64,000 nucleotides of DNA from Ephemerocybe angulata (Eukaryota; Basidiomycota; Agaricomycetes; Agaricales; Psathyrellaceae): contig JAACJK010000005.1 of the NCBI GenBank assembly GCA_013368325.1, positions 558,001-622,000 on the forward strand. Reading direction: 5' to 3'. The notes under the pieces were generated by a model. It did not search any database, was not told where the DNA came from, and was given only the letters and a program-made list of their open reading frames with translations. The translations under genes were made by a program, and so were the position numbers. Shown in pieces: positions 43,782 through 54,373 of the stretch (the stretch's first letter is position 1; each line of letters begins with the position of its first letter).

Positions 43782-46567
43782 AAGCCCGCGTACCTCAGGC
43801 TCCTTTCGTCTCGAAGATGCTTCGCACCTCTCTTGCTGGCGAGCTCATCCACATGGACACGGCGGGCCCTTTCCTTGTGTCTTCTGCTGGGGGTCACTTA
43901 TATTTTCTTGCTGTTCTCGATGACGCCACCAACTTTGGCTTCTCTTGCCTCCTCAAGCGCAAGTCGGATGCTTTCGACGTGTTCCGTACTGTGCAGGCTC
44001 GTATCGAGACCGTCACTGGTCGTTCTATTCAGGCCGTTCGGGTGGATGGAGCTGGTGAACTTGCGAAGGGACGTCTTCAAACTTACCTCAAGCAGAGTGG
44101 TATTGCGCACCAGGTCACCGCTGCTTACGCTCACCAGCAGAACGGAAAGGCCGAACGGTACATTCGAACCCTCCAGGATCGCGCTCAATCTTTACTCGAG
44201 GACTCTGGTCTACCGATGATGTTCTGGGGTTGGGCAGTCCTCTATGCTCAGTACACAACGAATCGTATCCCCACCTCGACTCTCCCGTCCGACACTACAC
44301 CTTTCGAGGCTTTCTATGGCAAGAAACCTAACCTCTCGGATCTCCGCGTCTTCGGCTGTCGTTGCTTCATTCTGCAACCTCCTGAACTTCTCCGGAAAGG
44401 CCAATCTCGGCGGTATGAGGCGATTTTCTTGGGCTTTGAGTCCGACAGGAAGGGCTGGCGGGTTATGACTGAGAATCGTCGAATCGTCTTCTCTCACGAC
44501 GTTGTGTTTGACGAAGGGACTCCAGGGCGGCTGCGAGGTTTACGTCGGAGTGATGTTGCAGGGGGTGAAGGGCGGTTTGATGTGGTCGTCGAGGATGACG
44601 ATGGCGGTACGGGCGGCGGTGAGGGCGTTGGCGAGTTCTCTCGAGAGATTGGGCCGGTTGGCGGTGTAACACGTCCATCGACTCGTTCTCAAGGGGGTGC
44701 TGCGTCACGTCCGACTGATTTAGGCGGGGGTGAGCTTGGCCCTGAACTGTTGCATTCGGACGTTCCGCAGCCATGGCGGTCTTCGCGTTTGCAACGTTTG
44801 GAGCACGCTCGTTGTGTGGTTGTTGAGGATGAGGAGGACCGAGAGTTGTTCTTCCGAGGGGCAGAACCACTGGGGGAGGAATACGGCACCATTCTCATGA
44901 CCGTTGTCGAGGCCGAGGCATACGTGACCAACATTCTCGCTACCGAGTATTCCACTGACGATCTTGACCCAGAGGTTCTGGCTTATTTCGCCAACGTCGG
45001 TGCCCATCGTATGTTCGATGATGAATACCACTCGTATCTCTCTCGCGTCGGTCGTCGCAGGGATATCGATGGTGACGAAGGGGGTGCCTGCGTGTTCGCC
45101 ACATACGATCCAGCACGTCCTCCCGAGACTCTGCGTGAAGCGATGCGACGGGAGGATTGGCCTAAATGGCGGGCAGCGATGATTCGCGAGTACAACAGCC
45201 TCTTGGAGAAGAATGCGTTCACTCCAGTGAAACGGACGGCTGACATGTCGGTCATTTCTGTTCGATGGGTCTTTGCTCACAAGATGAATCCAGACGGGTC
45301 GATCAAGTGGGATCACGAGAAGGGCCGACTCGTTGCACGAGGTTTCACGCAGAGACCAGGAGACTATGACGAGGTATATGCACCAGTCGCTCGCCTTCCA
45401 ACTATCCGGATGACCTGTGCCCTCACTGCCGAATGGGACCACGAGCTCTACTGTTTCGACATCACCACAGCCTTTCTCCACTCGAAGCTTGAGGAAGACA
45501 TCTACATTGATCAAGTTCCCGGCTTCGAGACTGACGATGAAGCGACGGTATTGAAGCTCGGTGTCGTTCTCTATGGCTTGAAGCAGGCAGCGTTCAAATG
45601 GTACCTTCTCCTGTTCCAAGTCCTCATCAACATCGGCCTCACCCGTTGCGACCTCGATCATGCCTTCTTCGTCGGTGTCTGGAACTCGCCTCCCCATCCT
45701 TCTATTCCCATGCCAGCAAACGGTGCTCCTCTCCGGATGATGATCCCTATCCATGTCGACGACGGTTTATGCTCTACCAACTCCACCCCACTATACAAAT
45801 GGTTCATCTCTCGTCTCGTCGAGGAAGGGATTCTTGTGAAGGACCTTGGGGTGGCGACTATGTTCCTGGCCATGCGAATCTTCCGTGATCGTCCCAACCG
45901 TCGGCTCTGGCTATCTCAAGGTCCATTCGTCAACGACCTTCTGGAGCAATGGAACATGCAGGACTGTAAGGGCGTCAAGACTCCCATGGATGGTCTGGAT
46001 TTCGGTGGCTTGGATACCGATGCCGATGGTCTTCTCGTCTCTGACTCCCTTCCTCAAGCCTCCTTCACCAAAGCCTATCAGTCTATTGTCGGATCGATCA
46101 CCTATCTGGCGATGTGCACCCGTCCTGATCTCGCGTTCGTCGCTCAAGCCCTTGGTCGCCATAACGCATCTCCGGATCGCAAACATATGGCTGGGGCAAA
46201 GCGGGTCCTCCGGTATCTTCGCTCGACAAAAGACTATGTCCTCATGATGGACTCGAAGGCCACCATCGACCCCTCCATCGACGAATTCCTTCGGGTGGCT
46301 GTTGGTTTCACTGATGCAGACTGGGCATCTGATCGTACTACTCGTCTCTCGGTGTCTGGTTACGGCTTCTTCTACTGCGGCGCACTCGTATCCTGGTCTT
46401 CGACTCGTCAACGTGTCATCGCCCTTTCCTCAACCGAAGCCGAATACTATGCCATCTCCCATGCGATCAAGGAAGGACTATGGATGTGTTTGTTCTTGAT
46501 TATCTGTGGTTTGCCCGTGCCTTCTCCTTTTCCCCTTCTCGTTGACAGTCAGAGTGCACTTGCATAG
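43778..46567 (+). CDS. pol: Integrase core, reverse transcriptase and RNase H of the copia element
   Basis: About 929 codons open in a new frame. The integrase core has HMDTAGPF, VRVDGAGEL and QNGKAERYIRT (the D, D and E positions). The reverse transcriptase has WVFAHKMNPDG, YAPVARLPTIRM and the active-site IPIHVDDGL. RNase H has VGFTDADWASD, SWSSTRQ, ALSSTEAEYYA and DSQSALA. A TAG at 46565-46567 ends the frame, but homology continues past it (ANSPAITARSKHIHIREL) up to the insertion at 46695 and beyond it (IFTKPLERILFERHRSALG from about 47050). The catalytic motifs themselves look intact. Confidence 0.9.
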   Translation: MKARVPQAPFVSKMLRTSLAGELIHMDTAGPFLVSSAGGHLYFLAVLDDATNFGFSCLLKRKSDAFDVFRTVQARIETVTGRSIQAVRVDGAGELAKGRLQTYLKQSGIAHQVTAAYAHQQNGKAERYIRTLQDRAQSLLEDSGLPMMFWGWAVLYAQYTTNRIPTSTLPSDTTPFEAFYGKKPNLSDLRVFGCRCFILQPPELLRKGQSRRYEAIFLGFESDRKGWRVMTENRRIVFSHDVVFDEGTPGRLRGLRRSDVAGGEGRFDVVVEDDDGGTGGGEGVGEFSREIGPVGGVTRPSTRSQGGAASRPTDLGGGELGPELLHSDVPQPWRSSRLQRLEHARCVVVEDEEDRELFFRGAEPLGEEYGTILMTVVEAEAYVTNILATEYSTDDLDPEVLAYFANVGAHRMFDDEYHSYLSRVGRRRDIDGDEGGACVFATYDPARPPETLREAMRREDWPKWRAAMIREYNSLLEKNAFTPVKRTADMSVISVRWVFAHKMNPDGSIKWDHEKGRLVARGFTQRPGDYDEVYAPVARLPTIRMTCALTAEWDHELYCFDITTAFLHSKLEEDIYIDQVPGFETDDEATVLKLGVVLYGLKQAAFKWYLLLFQVLINIGLTRCDLDHAFFVGVWNSPPHPSIPMPANGAPLRMMIPIHVDDGLCSTNSTPLYKWFISRLVEEGILVKDLGVATMFLAMRIFRDRPNRRLWLSQGPFVNDLLEQWNMQDCKGVKTPMDGLDFGGLDTDADGLLVSDSLPQASFTKAYQSIVGSITYLAMCTRPDLAFVAQALGRHNASPDRKHMAGAKRVLRYLRSTKDYVLMMDSKATIDPSIDEFLRVAVGFTDADWASDRTTRLSVSGYGFFYCGALVSWSSTRQRVIALSSTEAEYYAISHAIKEGLWMCLFLIICGLPVPSPFPLLVDSQSALA

Positions 46568-46694
46568 GCTAATTCTCCCGCCATTACGGCCCGTTCTAAA
46601 CATATTCATATTCGCGAACTCTTCACCAAGCAGTACTTCAGCGACGGGACTTTTTCTGGCAATTGGATTTCTACTTCTATCAACGTCGCTGATT

Positions 46695-47016
46695 CCGAGG
46701 CTATTTATAGCTCGGGTACTTGTCCCCGGCGGATTTTGTGCCAAGCTTTTCCGCATCGAAGACCATGTGACTTTTAAGTCATGTGCACTTTCCCATGAGG
46801 TTGAGGGTTCAAGTCCCGCTCATGCCATTCTTTTTTTTAAAGTGTAATGTTCCTTTTTGGCTTCAAAGTCAAGTTTAAATGGTTTTAGTATTGAATATAT
46901 ATTTTAGCATGCTTATAAGTACAGTTTAACACCAAATAATGGAGAGAATTTGTATTTTATAATGAATAAAAGAACTATTAAGGAAATATACAGAATAAAT
47001 TGAAAAATAGCCTCGG
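46695..47016. mobile_element. 322-bp insertion with 12-bp inverted ends and a B-box-like motif
   Basis: CCGAGGCTATTT at 46695-46706 is repeated inverted as AAATAGCCTCGG at 47005-47016. The insert is A+T-rich in its right two-thirds and interrupts the C-terminal coding end of the copia element. GGTTCAAGTCC at 46805-46815 fits the pol III B-box consensus, TATAGCTCGGGTA near 46706 is a weak A-box candidate, and GTGACTTTTAAGTCA looks like a damaged tRNA-Lys anticodon arm. It could be a tRNA-derived SINE or a MITE. About 34 bp at its right (47017-47050) also does not match the copia protein, and no target duplication is clear. Confidence 0.6.
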
Positions 47017-47208
47017 ATTTGCCATGCGAAGCATTGGGCTACTACCCACAAGTATTTTTACCAAGCCTTTAGAACGTATTCTTTTCGAACGTCATCGTTC
47101 TGCCCTTGGCATCGTTCCGGCTCCCTACCTTTCCCCTTAATCTTTCTTTTCTCCTACTTTCTTTCTTTTTTTTTCCCTTCTTTTCGTTTCGTTCTTCTGA
47201 AGGGGGTG

Positions 47209-47442
47209 TGTTAGCATATTCAGATTCACTTCACGATCACGTGCGCTACACGCTATATTACTTTTCTCATCGTACTCACAGGTCATTCCTTTACCACCAT
47301 ATGACCTGTGAGTACCTTTCGTCTCGTTGTACCTCTCATGTTTCTCATGTATTCTGTAGACTAGTTCATCTAGTTCTACAGGTAATAGCAATTCCTTTAC
47401 CACCATATGACCTACTAGTTCATCTAGTTCTACAGGTTGACA
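47209..47442 (+). repeat. 3' LTR
   Basis: 234 bp, one mismatch to the 5' LTR (A at 47248 where the 5' LTR has G). Preceded by the polypurine tract at 47200-47206. Confidence 0.95.
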
Positions 47443-47772
47443 CCCTGCAGATGCTGAGCCTGCCGCCACGGCGATACATGACAGCGGCTTCCTCGAGGAA
47501 GTTGCGAATGGAGGGGTGGAAGGGGACCTCGATGGCGGCCGGCTCGCGAGCATCAAGATTTTGGTAGTCGTACGCAAAGTCGCGCGTAGATAGGTAGTCG
47601 ACGTTGGCGCGCGCGTCGAGCTCAGCATTGTAGTCCTATGAGAAGTTAGCCGCTCTCAGATCTAGAGAACCCTGGCTCAGGAGGTGACACTCACGGAATA
47701 TGCGCGAACACCCGTTAGTAAATCACATACTCCAACGAGGAGAGATGCGACAAGGGCACAGTTGACTTTCAT

Positions 47773-49350
47773 GGCGTCGTGGGGGAGGTAAGTACTCGGC
47801 GAATAGTGGGGTGGTGAAACGACTTCCCGGTCTTATGTATGTAGGACACCCTGGATCCGAGTCTGAATCGCGTGCAGGAATTTCTGAAACTTTCACGCAC
47901 GCGGGATCAGAGTCCAGACGCATTAGCACAGCATATGACGGACGTTTGACGGCTGTGTCGGACGGTGTATCATATCTACGAGCAGCCCTGAGCAGCGCCG
48001 ACGCTGTCGCCACTGGGCTGCTGCGTCCTCCAGAGTTGTTTTCAACTCTTCACTGAATATTCGACTAGAATCGCATAAATTGTTAAGAATATCAGTGACA
48101 CTCAATTCTCAACGGATTTTCGCCAGCGGGTTTTCAGAAACTACAAAATGACCATGTAGAACGCTGATGCCCAGCGCGCTCCCGCATGGGACCATGGGAC
48201 CCGACGGACTTTCATTGCAATGACTGCCGCCATGCGGCATAGCGACCATTTGGCGCGCGCAAAACGGCCATTTCCGTGTCTGTTCAGCCTCCGTATAGGC
48301 AAGGCGTCTTTGCCAGCACCTTGGCATCAGCTGGTGATGATTGTCCTTGGCAATTTGTAGCAATTGTGAAAACTTCGTGAGCAGCACACCTCCGATCGGA
48401 AAAAAGTCGACTTACTTATATGCAAAATATACAAATATTAGTGTACCTTACAAGGCGGAATTTGAGAGCACAGTGACCCATATAAACCCCAATCCCGGCT
48501 GGTTATGCGAGTATGTGGTGCAACCAGCTTTCCACTGAATGTCCAGGGCATAAGTAAGTACCAAGTCAGAATACTGGATTGATTCGGGCGGGAAAGGCCA
48601 GGACCTCCTTTCCCCCACGTATACCACGCCCAGCACCTTCCTTCGACACACGTTGGTGACATCCTGCGGTTCGCCAATGACGGCAAGCTACGAAACTGAC
48701 TGAGCATCCTGCGACGGTCCTTCACGAGACTTGGGGGGATATTGGGCCTCAGTGATCGGACAGTACCGTGCTCTCGCATAAGCATTATCACCTAGGCGAG
48801 TTCTGCTGAAGCGCTAACAGACATCTTCATTGTAAATGTCCCATACCCAAGTGAGCATCTGTCTGCGCTACGGTCCCGGGCTTTCAGGTTTAGCTAGATG
48901 GCATTATATGGAAAGCCTGCACCGGGTACCCTTATAATGACAATCCTATTCGGCACTGTGTGCCTCAGAATACCTACTTACATTTAAACTGCGCTTTCCT
49001 GGACGCGATGGACGGAAACATGGACCCCAGAATGATATTTAAGCTCTCAAGTAGAGTCTAGCTCTCAAGATGGAAGTGGTGCCCGCCAAGGGAGGGAGGA
49101 CTCAGAAACGGCGAGGGAGCGAGGATGCTGTTGCTCCCGGTCTACGTTTTAGAGCCGTTCGGTCTGGGGCATCATCAACCGAGTAGAAAGGTCTTTATAG
49201 GAATTCATTGGAAGCTTACGCATAAGTTCCCAAGCCAACTGAATTGAATTAAACTTTATAGAAGAATCGAAGGTGGACTTATGACAACGTCATGCGATCA
49301 TCACCACCTGCAATGTATCAATCTCTTTCTGAGCTTACATAGCTCGCCCT
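47773..49350. other. Intergenic stretch between secreted-protein paralogues
   Basis: The left 120 bp is the promoter side of the disrupted gene and resembles the flank of the gene at 49976. No further gene or repeat was recognised. Confidence 0.45.
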
Positions 49351-49976
49351 CTACTTTAACTTATCTGCCGCCCACAACACGATGAGATTAGTGTCGCCCA
49401 CTGAAGGAACGACAAACTTCACATCGTCTTCCAGCACCGTCGCGCGGTCCTTTCCTTTTGCGTGCAGTCCGAACTTCAGCGTGAAGGGTGGTAATTTGAC
49501 GCCATACTTGTTCAGCGCCCAATTTGAGATATTCTTCTTGATTGTGGCGCCAGTGTCCCCCTCGTAGACTTTCAGTACGTCCGCGTACGTCGTTGGCGAT
49601 TGCGTCACGGGTGGGGCGATAACGAAGTTGAACGTGCCTAGTAATACCTTGCGGTCCTTGCCGTCGAAGAACCCGCGGCGATACATGACGGCGGCTTCCT
49701 TGAGGAAGTCGCGGATGGAGGGTTGGAAGGGGACCTCGATGGCTGCCGGCTCGCGAGCATCAAGATCTTGGTGGTCGTACGCAAAGTCGCGGGTAGACAG
49801 GTAGTCGACGTTGTCGCGCGCGTCGAGCTCAGCATTGTAGTCCTATGAGAAGTTAGACGCTCATGCCGCTCTATCTAGGGCTCAGGAGAGACACTCACGG
49901 AATATGCGCGAACACCCGCTAGTAAATCACATACTCCAATGAGGAGGGATGCGAAAAGGACACAGTTGACTTTCAT
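49351..49976 (-). CDS. Small secreted protein, intact family member
   Basis: Exons 49976-49899 and 49842-49351, with a 56-nt intron, give 189 aa. The first exon is a complete signal peptide (MKVNCVLFASLLIGVCDLL followed by AGVRA), and the intron falls right after the cleavage region. The mature part is about 160 aa with VPFQPSIRDFLKEAAVMYRRG, DTGATIKKNISNW and VPSVGDTNLIVLWAADKLK. It has very few cysteines, so it is not a classic Cys-rich effector. Secretion is well supported; function is unknown. It is one of three tandem members on the same strand. Confidence 0.85.
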
Positions 49977-51665
49977 GACGTTGTGGGGAAAGTAAGAAAT
50001 CGGCAAATTGTGGGGTCCTGAAACGACTTTCAGGTCTTATGTAGGTACGACACTCTGCATCCGAGTCCCTGAATCGCGTGGTACGGTCGGCGGGAATTTC
50101 ACGCGCGCGCAGCTGCCAAATCAGACGCATCAACACAGACTTTATTTAGCGTTGAGCGATGAGGATGGAAGACGTGATCCTCCATGCCTCGAAGGATCCG
50201 ATCAAGGCCTTCAGATTATGACCAGTTTTGGACTCGAACCACATCCAGAGTGACTCAATTACAGTGTTATGGACACTTTGAGCGCAACACTGGAGGGGTA
50301 CTCGTCAAGACTGATTCCTGGCGCGCATAAAACACTGAGCTCAGAGCACGGTACCACTCACCGAAACGCCTCGTCCATCAGTTCTGGCCGACCGTAAAGT
50401 ACGCGTGCAAGGTCATCCTTCTTATCTTTAGATCATAGACTATCATTCGTCCGGATAAAACTTGCGCCTCTAGGCTCTGCGTCGCTAGGGCCTCATTGAA
50501 TCACTTGATGACCCTGCCAATCTCGACACAGTCTCATCTAGTCTCATCCGGCCTCTCTGCGGTATATTCAGGGGTCCTGTCTAGTGTAAACCCATGCTGG
50601 GCGATATTCTGTAAGTTCTGGAGGCCAAATGGAAATAGTCGTCTAGGGTATACGAACTATTGGTACTTTCCACCCCTGCCCTTCGTGATGCTCGTTGCCC
50701 GCAGTGCACCACGATGAAGCTAAACAGCCATACTGCAAAGCTGAAAAGGGCCGACAACAACATCTTCACGCCATTCCTAGTTCGCCTGATGGCGGATTTG
50801 ATCGCGATTATGAGTTTGACTATCACGATGACCATTTCTAATTTTATAAACAATGGCCCTCCGGGCTAGTCTCCCGTAGCCAGACTGACGAGATTCGTGT
50901 GGCTCGTTACTTTGTAAGAACTTTCTCATCTGTAGTCTGATTTCACGCGCGCCCTCCTTGGAGGTGCTGAAAAATCGCTCCTTATATGGAATTTTCTCAC
51001 CATATATGGCAGATATCAATTCGCCTTATGGGGTTGCTTGTATCTTAGTAATCAAATGGAATGTTCCCCTGTGCTCGTTGAGGACGTTCACCCATGGCAA
51101 ACCCATGGCATCCTCTAAGGTCAGGGTTGAAAACATCAGCCAAACCTTGATATCGAGAGGTTCTACCAGGTATCTCTTTTTGGACGCCTATCATTAACGA
51201 AACGCCGGGGCCCAGAAGAAGCCAACATGGCCTTCAGAGCCAATTCAGAGCAAAACTCAAAGACCATGGAAGAAGAGCCCAGAGTACGGCCTGGATCGGG
51301 CAAAGGAGAATATGTCGAGTACTAAAGCACAAATTATGATGAATGGTGCGATTTATTTTGCTTTCTGCACCTGCACAGGGGAAAATTGGGGGCACAGACG
51401 CGCTCGTTAATGGGCGCGACCGCTTTGTTTGGTCTTACACGTGACATCACAAATTGATGGAATTCAGCACCTCCAAGGAGGGTCCACGTCAAAACAGACT
51501 ACCTCCGGGCAGTCCTGGACACTGCCATCAGTTCGCCACCCTAACCATAGTCCGAAACATAGACTATTGTTCGGTAGATACACACCAAAAAGACATAAGC
51601 ACCAATCAGACTTCAAAGACAAAGCGTGGTTCCGTATATAGTGGTTATTGAAAGGCATTGAGCAT
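49977..51665. other. Gene-poor stretch with one inverted repeat pair
   Basis: No gene is supported. See the inverted repeat at 50938-51501. The left edge is the promoter side of the secreted-protein gene. Confidence 0.45.
50938..51501. repeat. Inverted repeat pair about 560 bp apart
   Basis: CCCTCCTTGGAGGTGCTGAA at about 50954 and its exact complement TTCAGCACCTCCAAGGAGGG at about 51462 face each other. Similarity extends outward as GTCTGATTTCACGCG versus GTCTGTTTTGACGTG, giving arms of about 40 bp with a few mismatches. No coding capacity lies between them. A decayed MITE-like element is the simplest reading. Confidence 0.5.
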
Positions 51666-52818
51666 TTATGGGAAAGACCTCTTCCACTTCTCCCTTAAGG
51701 CCCGTCCGCTTCGGCTGTCTACGGGAACGTAGTACTCAATCCATTCTCCTCCTGGGCGGAAGGTGCACAGATACCACTCTTCGTTCGAGACGTGTACTGA
51801 CGGTCGCTGGATCTCGTGCCCGCCTGCTCCACGGAGACGTTTGCCCAGTCTCCACGAGATCACCGGCCCCGGTCCGTAGCCAACGTCGCCCTGACGGAAA
51901 GGTAGTCGCAGAGTCCACTTGTCGTTCGTTTTGCGATGGTCCCACTGGCACATCCCGAGCCTCTCGCCGACGAGTGAAGGAGAGTGGTCTCCATGAGCGT
52001 CGCTACAATCAGGATAGGTGGTCATCCCTTTGCCGTCCCAAGAGTCCTTTATTCCGGGCCTATGAACGAGATCGAAGTTGGGGTGAAGGTTTCTGAGGCC
52101 TGTAGGATAAATGGGTAGAGATTATCAGCATGAGCTACGTGCGCATAAGAAAAGGACTAACTAACCTGAAAAGGTGTCCACCAAACCAGGATAAAAAGAA
52201 AGGACCGCCTTTCCAGTTACGCAGTTCATAAGCTGCGAAGTGTGAAAATAGAATAGAGGAACGAGCGGGGACGGAGATATAGACTCTGATAGAGTGACTA
52301 TCTTCCCCGTCTCCTTATGCTTGAACTTGTAGATCCTCCTGACCCCATTGTTGACATCAAGCCTGCTGAAAGGGGTCCTTTCGGCCCCGTACAGTCTGAT
52401 AGAAGTATCTAGACGCACATAACCAGGGGTAGCAGCAAAATGCCGTGCAGGGTGTTTGGCCGCGCCTTTAGCGCAGTAAAAGTTGAGGTCTGAGGGCGAA
52501 CACGAGCCTGGACAAACTATAAACAAAGCAGCTGATCCAGATAGGATAGTCCCTGACGATTCCATCATCTTCAGACAGCGATCTGCTGACAGAGAGAAGG
52601 AAGTAAATAGTCGTAGGATTCTCGATTCGAGGTGCAGCTGGATTTTAGTAACCATGTGAGGGAGCGAGGAGATCGAATGCAGGCTCGACAGCGGGAGCAG
52701 TTCGAGTACTTCGTCGTGAATGTCGAGAGGGAGGGGTTCCTTGGCGGCATCTACATGATAGTCTGAGTGGATTAAGAAGAAACAGCCGACTAATAGACCC
52801 ACTGTAAAGAAAGAACAT
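51666..52818 (-). CDS. NTase-fold-like protein D1, three exons
   Basis: Exons 52818-52803, 52750-52166 and 52099-51666, with introns of 52 and 66 nt, give 344 aa. A helical N-terminus (LDIHDEVLELLPLSSLHSI) leads to LSGSAALFIVCPGSCSPSDLNFYC, which has the GS...D layout of a nucleotidyltransferase fold but Asn in place of the second Asp. Then come RTPFSRLDVNNGVRRIYKFKH, VTLSESISPSPL, and a C-terminal domain with MCQWDHRKTNDKW and EYYVPVDSRSG. All are shared with D2. The missing acidic residue suggests a binding rather than catalytic role (inference). Confidence 0.75.
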
Positions 52819-53221
52819 TGTATGAAGCACACAAGGTCGCGTGCAAGGGAACGTAGCAGCGGCAGTGGAAAACAAATGGGTCGCTACGTGACCCAATTCG
52901 ATTAGGCGGAGTACGAGAAGGACGAAAGATTCAGTCTAAGAAGGCGCGAGAGACTATAATGTGGACGTGAAAATCGGGTCGAGGAGAAAGGATAAAGAAT
53001 ACGTGGCATAGGTTCGCTATATAATACAAAAATAGGGCTTATAGACATACATCGGCACCAACACCGGCATCCAACACAACTATTTCAGAACGAGAATGGT
53101 AGATGCCCAATTCCCCCCTTACAAAGTGATATTCCTCGGTATACCTTCGATACCTAAGAAGGCGGGGCATATTAGTAGTGACAATAGGGCCGAGTAGAGA
53201 ACAGTACCGTACAATTACTGA
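52819..53221. other. Intergenic spacer between D1 and D2
   Basis: About 400 bp between D1's start and D2's stop. ATATAATAC near 53021 is a possible TATA element for D1. Confidence 0.4.
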
Positions 53222-54373
53222 TCATTCTGGGAAGGACCTCTTCCAAACCGCCGGGTCGATCGTCCCAGAGCCACTATCGAGAGGGGCATAGTATCTGACC
53301 CACTCTATAGCGGACCTGTACATGCAGAGTTTAAACCACTCCTCATGCACAAGATGAACAGTGGTTTTGTGGTGCATGATTTCCCTCCTCCCCTTGAACT
53401 GGTGACCGAGACGCCATGCCAAAACGGGTCCAGTCTTGGACCATACGTTGGCGGACCTGAAGGACATAGCCTCCGTCCACTCATCATTGGTTTGCCTATA
53501 AGCCCACTGGCACATCCCCCTTCGAAAACGAGGAGCCAGGCTGGGGTGGTCCGGATGCCAATCATGACAGTCGTTGCAGATAGATACGCCCATATCGCCC
53601 CATCGCTTCATGACATCCGGCTTGTGGACCGTATCGAAGACGTCTGAATGGTTCAATAGCCCTAATAACAAGTTAAATATATAAGCCAATGATGACGACA
53701 GCGATAGAATCTTACCAGTCAACGTGTAAGTGAGCTCTGGGTAGAACGATACGGCGCCACCTCCCGTGACGCAATTCATTAACAACGTGCTGTGAAAGAA
53801 GAAAATGGGCGCCAAAGGGGAAGTGGAGATGGACTCTGAAAGAGTGACCACCTTATCCGATGGTGAATGGACGAAGCGATGAACCCGTCGAATGCCGTTA
53901 TTAACCTCGAACCTGCTGAAAGGTGTGCGTTCTGCCAGAAGTGTCTTCATTTGAGGAACAACTTCAGAGAACCCTTTAGTAGATAATATGAGGGCTTGCA
54001 TGGCGCAAACTGCTCCGGAAGGGCAGTAGAAATTGAGATCCCGAGGCACACATGATCCCGGAGAGACTATCTCCAGCGCCGCAGAGCCAGAGAGGACTGC
54101 CCCGGAAACAACCATAGCGTCCAGGGTGTCCGGACCAGGGAGGTTGAAGGAGACTACGGTCCTCACAACCCTCTGTTTCAGATGTTCCTGCATGTGAACC
54201 TTCAAGGGTGTGATATTGGCCAAGCGCTTCAAATCCCTGATAGGCAAGTATCGTAATATATCCTCCTGCATTTCTGCAGGAAGAGGCCTGGAGGATGTCG
54301 ATCCTTACAATAACAGGTCAGTTAGCGTGCAGGCTACAAGTGGGACCGTCTTACCTTTGAGAAACAAGGTCAT
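53222..54373 (-). CDS. NTase-fold-like protein D2, three exons
   Basis: Exons 54373-54355, 54303-53716 and 53661-53222, with introns of 51 and 54 nt, give 348 aa. The 19-nt first exon encodes MTLFLK and is matched by a 16-nt first exon in D1. The signature is LSGSAALEIVSPGSCVPRDLNFYC, again DLN rather than DLD. The C-terminal half contains HDWHPDHPSLAPRFRRG, MCQWAYRQTNDEW and YYAPLDSGSGT. The second intron is open in frame and could be missed by simple prediction. D1 and D2 are a head-to-tail tandem pair next to the C'-B-E' module. Confidence 0.8.

Larger units (their letters stand above)
40441..47442 (+). mobile_element. Ty1/copia LTR retrotransposon, full length but defective
   Basis: Two 234-bp LTRs (TGTTAGCA...GTTGACA) flank an internal region with gag, protease, integrase, reverse transcriptase and RNase H in that order, which defines Ty1/copia. 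The target duplication is CCCTG (40436-40440 and 47443-47447). A polypurine tract (GAAGGGGG) precedes the 3' LTR. The coding region is broken by a TAG at 43227, a frameshift near 43745-43780, a TAG at 46565 and a 322-bp insertion at 46695-47016. The LTRs differ at only one base as read (G at 40480, A at 47248). Confidence 0.95.
40116..47772 (-). pseudogene. Small secreted protein gene disrupted by a Ty1/copia element
   Basis: Exon 1 is 47772-47695 (78 nt, signal peptide MKVNCALVASLLVGVCDLL). A 59-nt intron follows, and exon 2 starts at 47635. Exon 2 is cut at 47443 by the 7.0-kb retroelement and resumes at 40440-40435, ending at 40116. If the element and one copy of the 5-bp target duplication are ignored, the frame is continuous: 591 nt, 196 aa, no other lesion. 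The intact tandem relative at 49351-49976 has an identical 78-nt first exon. Downstream motifs shared are VPFHPSIR/VPFQPSIR, MYRRG, and a DTGTSIKK/DTGATIKK segment. The gene was therefore functional-looking when hit. Confidence 0.85.

Noticed and set aside
44720..45754. 344-codon frame on the minus strand opposite the copia reverse transcriptase
   Set aside because: It is a shadow of the pol frame; the plus strand carries all integrase and reverse transcriptase motifs.
46760..46832. tRNA-Lys-like sequence inside the copia insertion
   Set aside because: The anticodon arm needs an extra base removed, the acceptor arms do not pair and no D arm is recognisable; treated as part of the inserted element.
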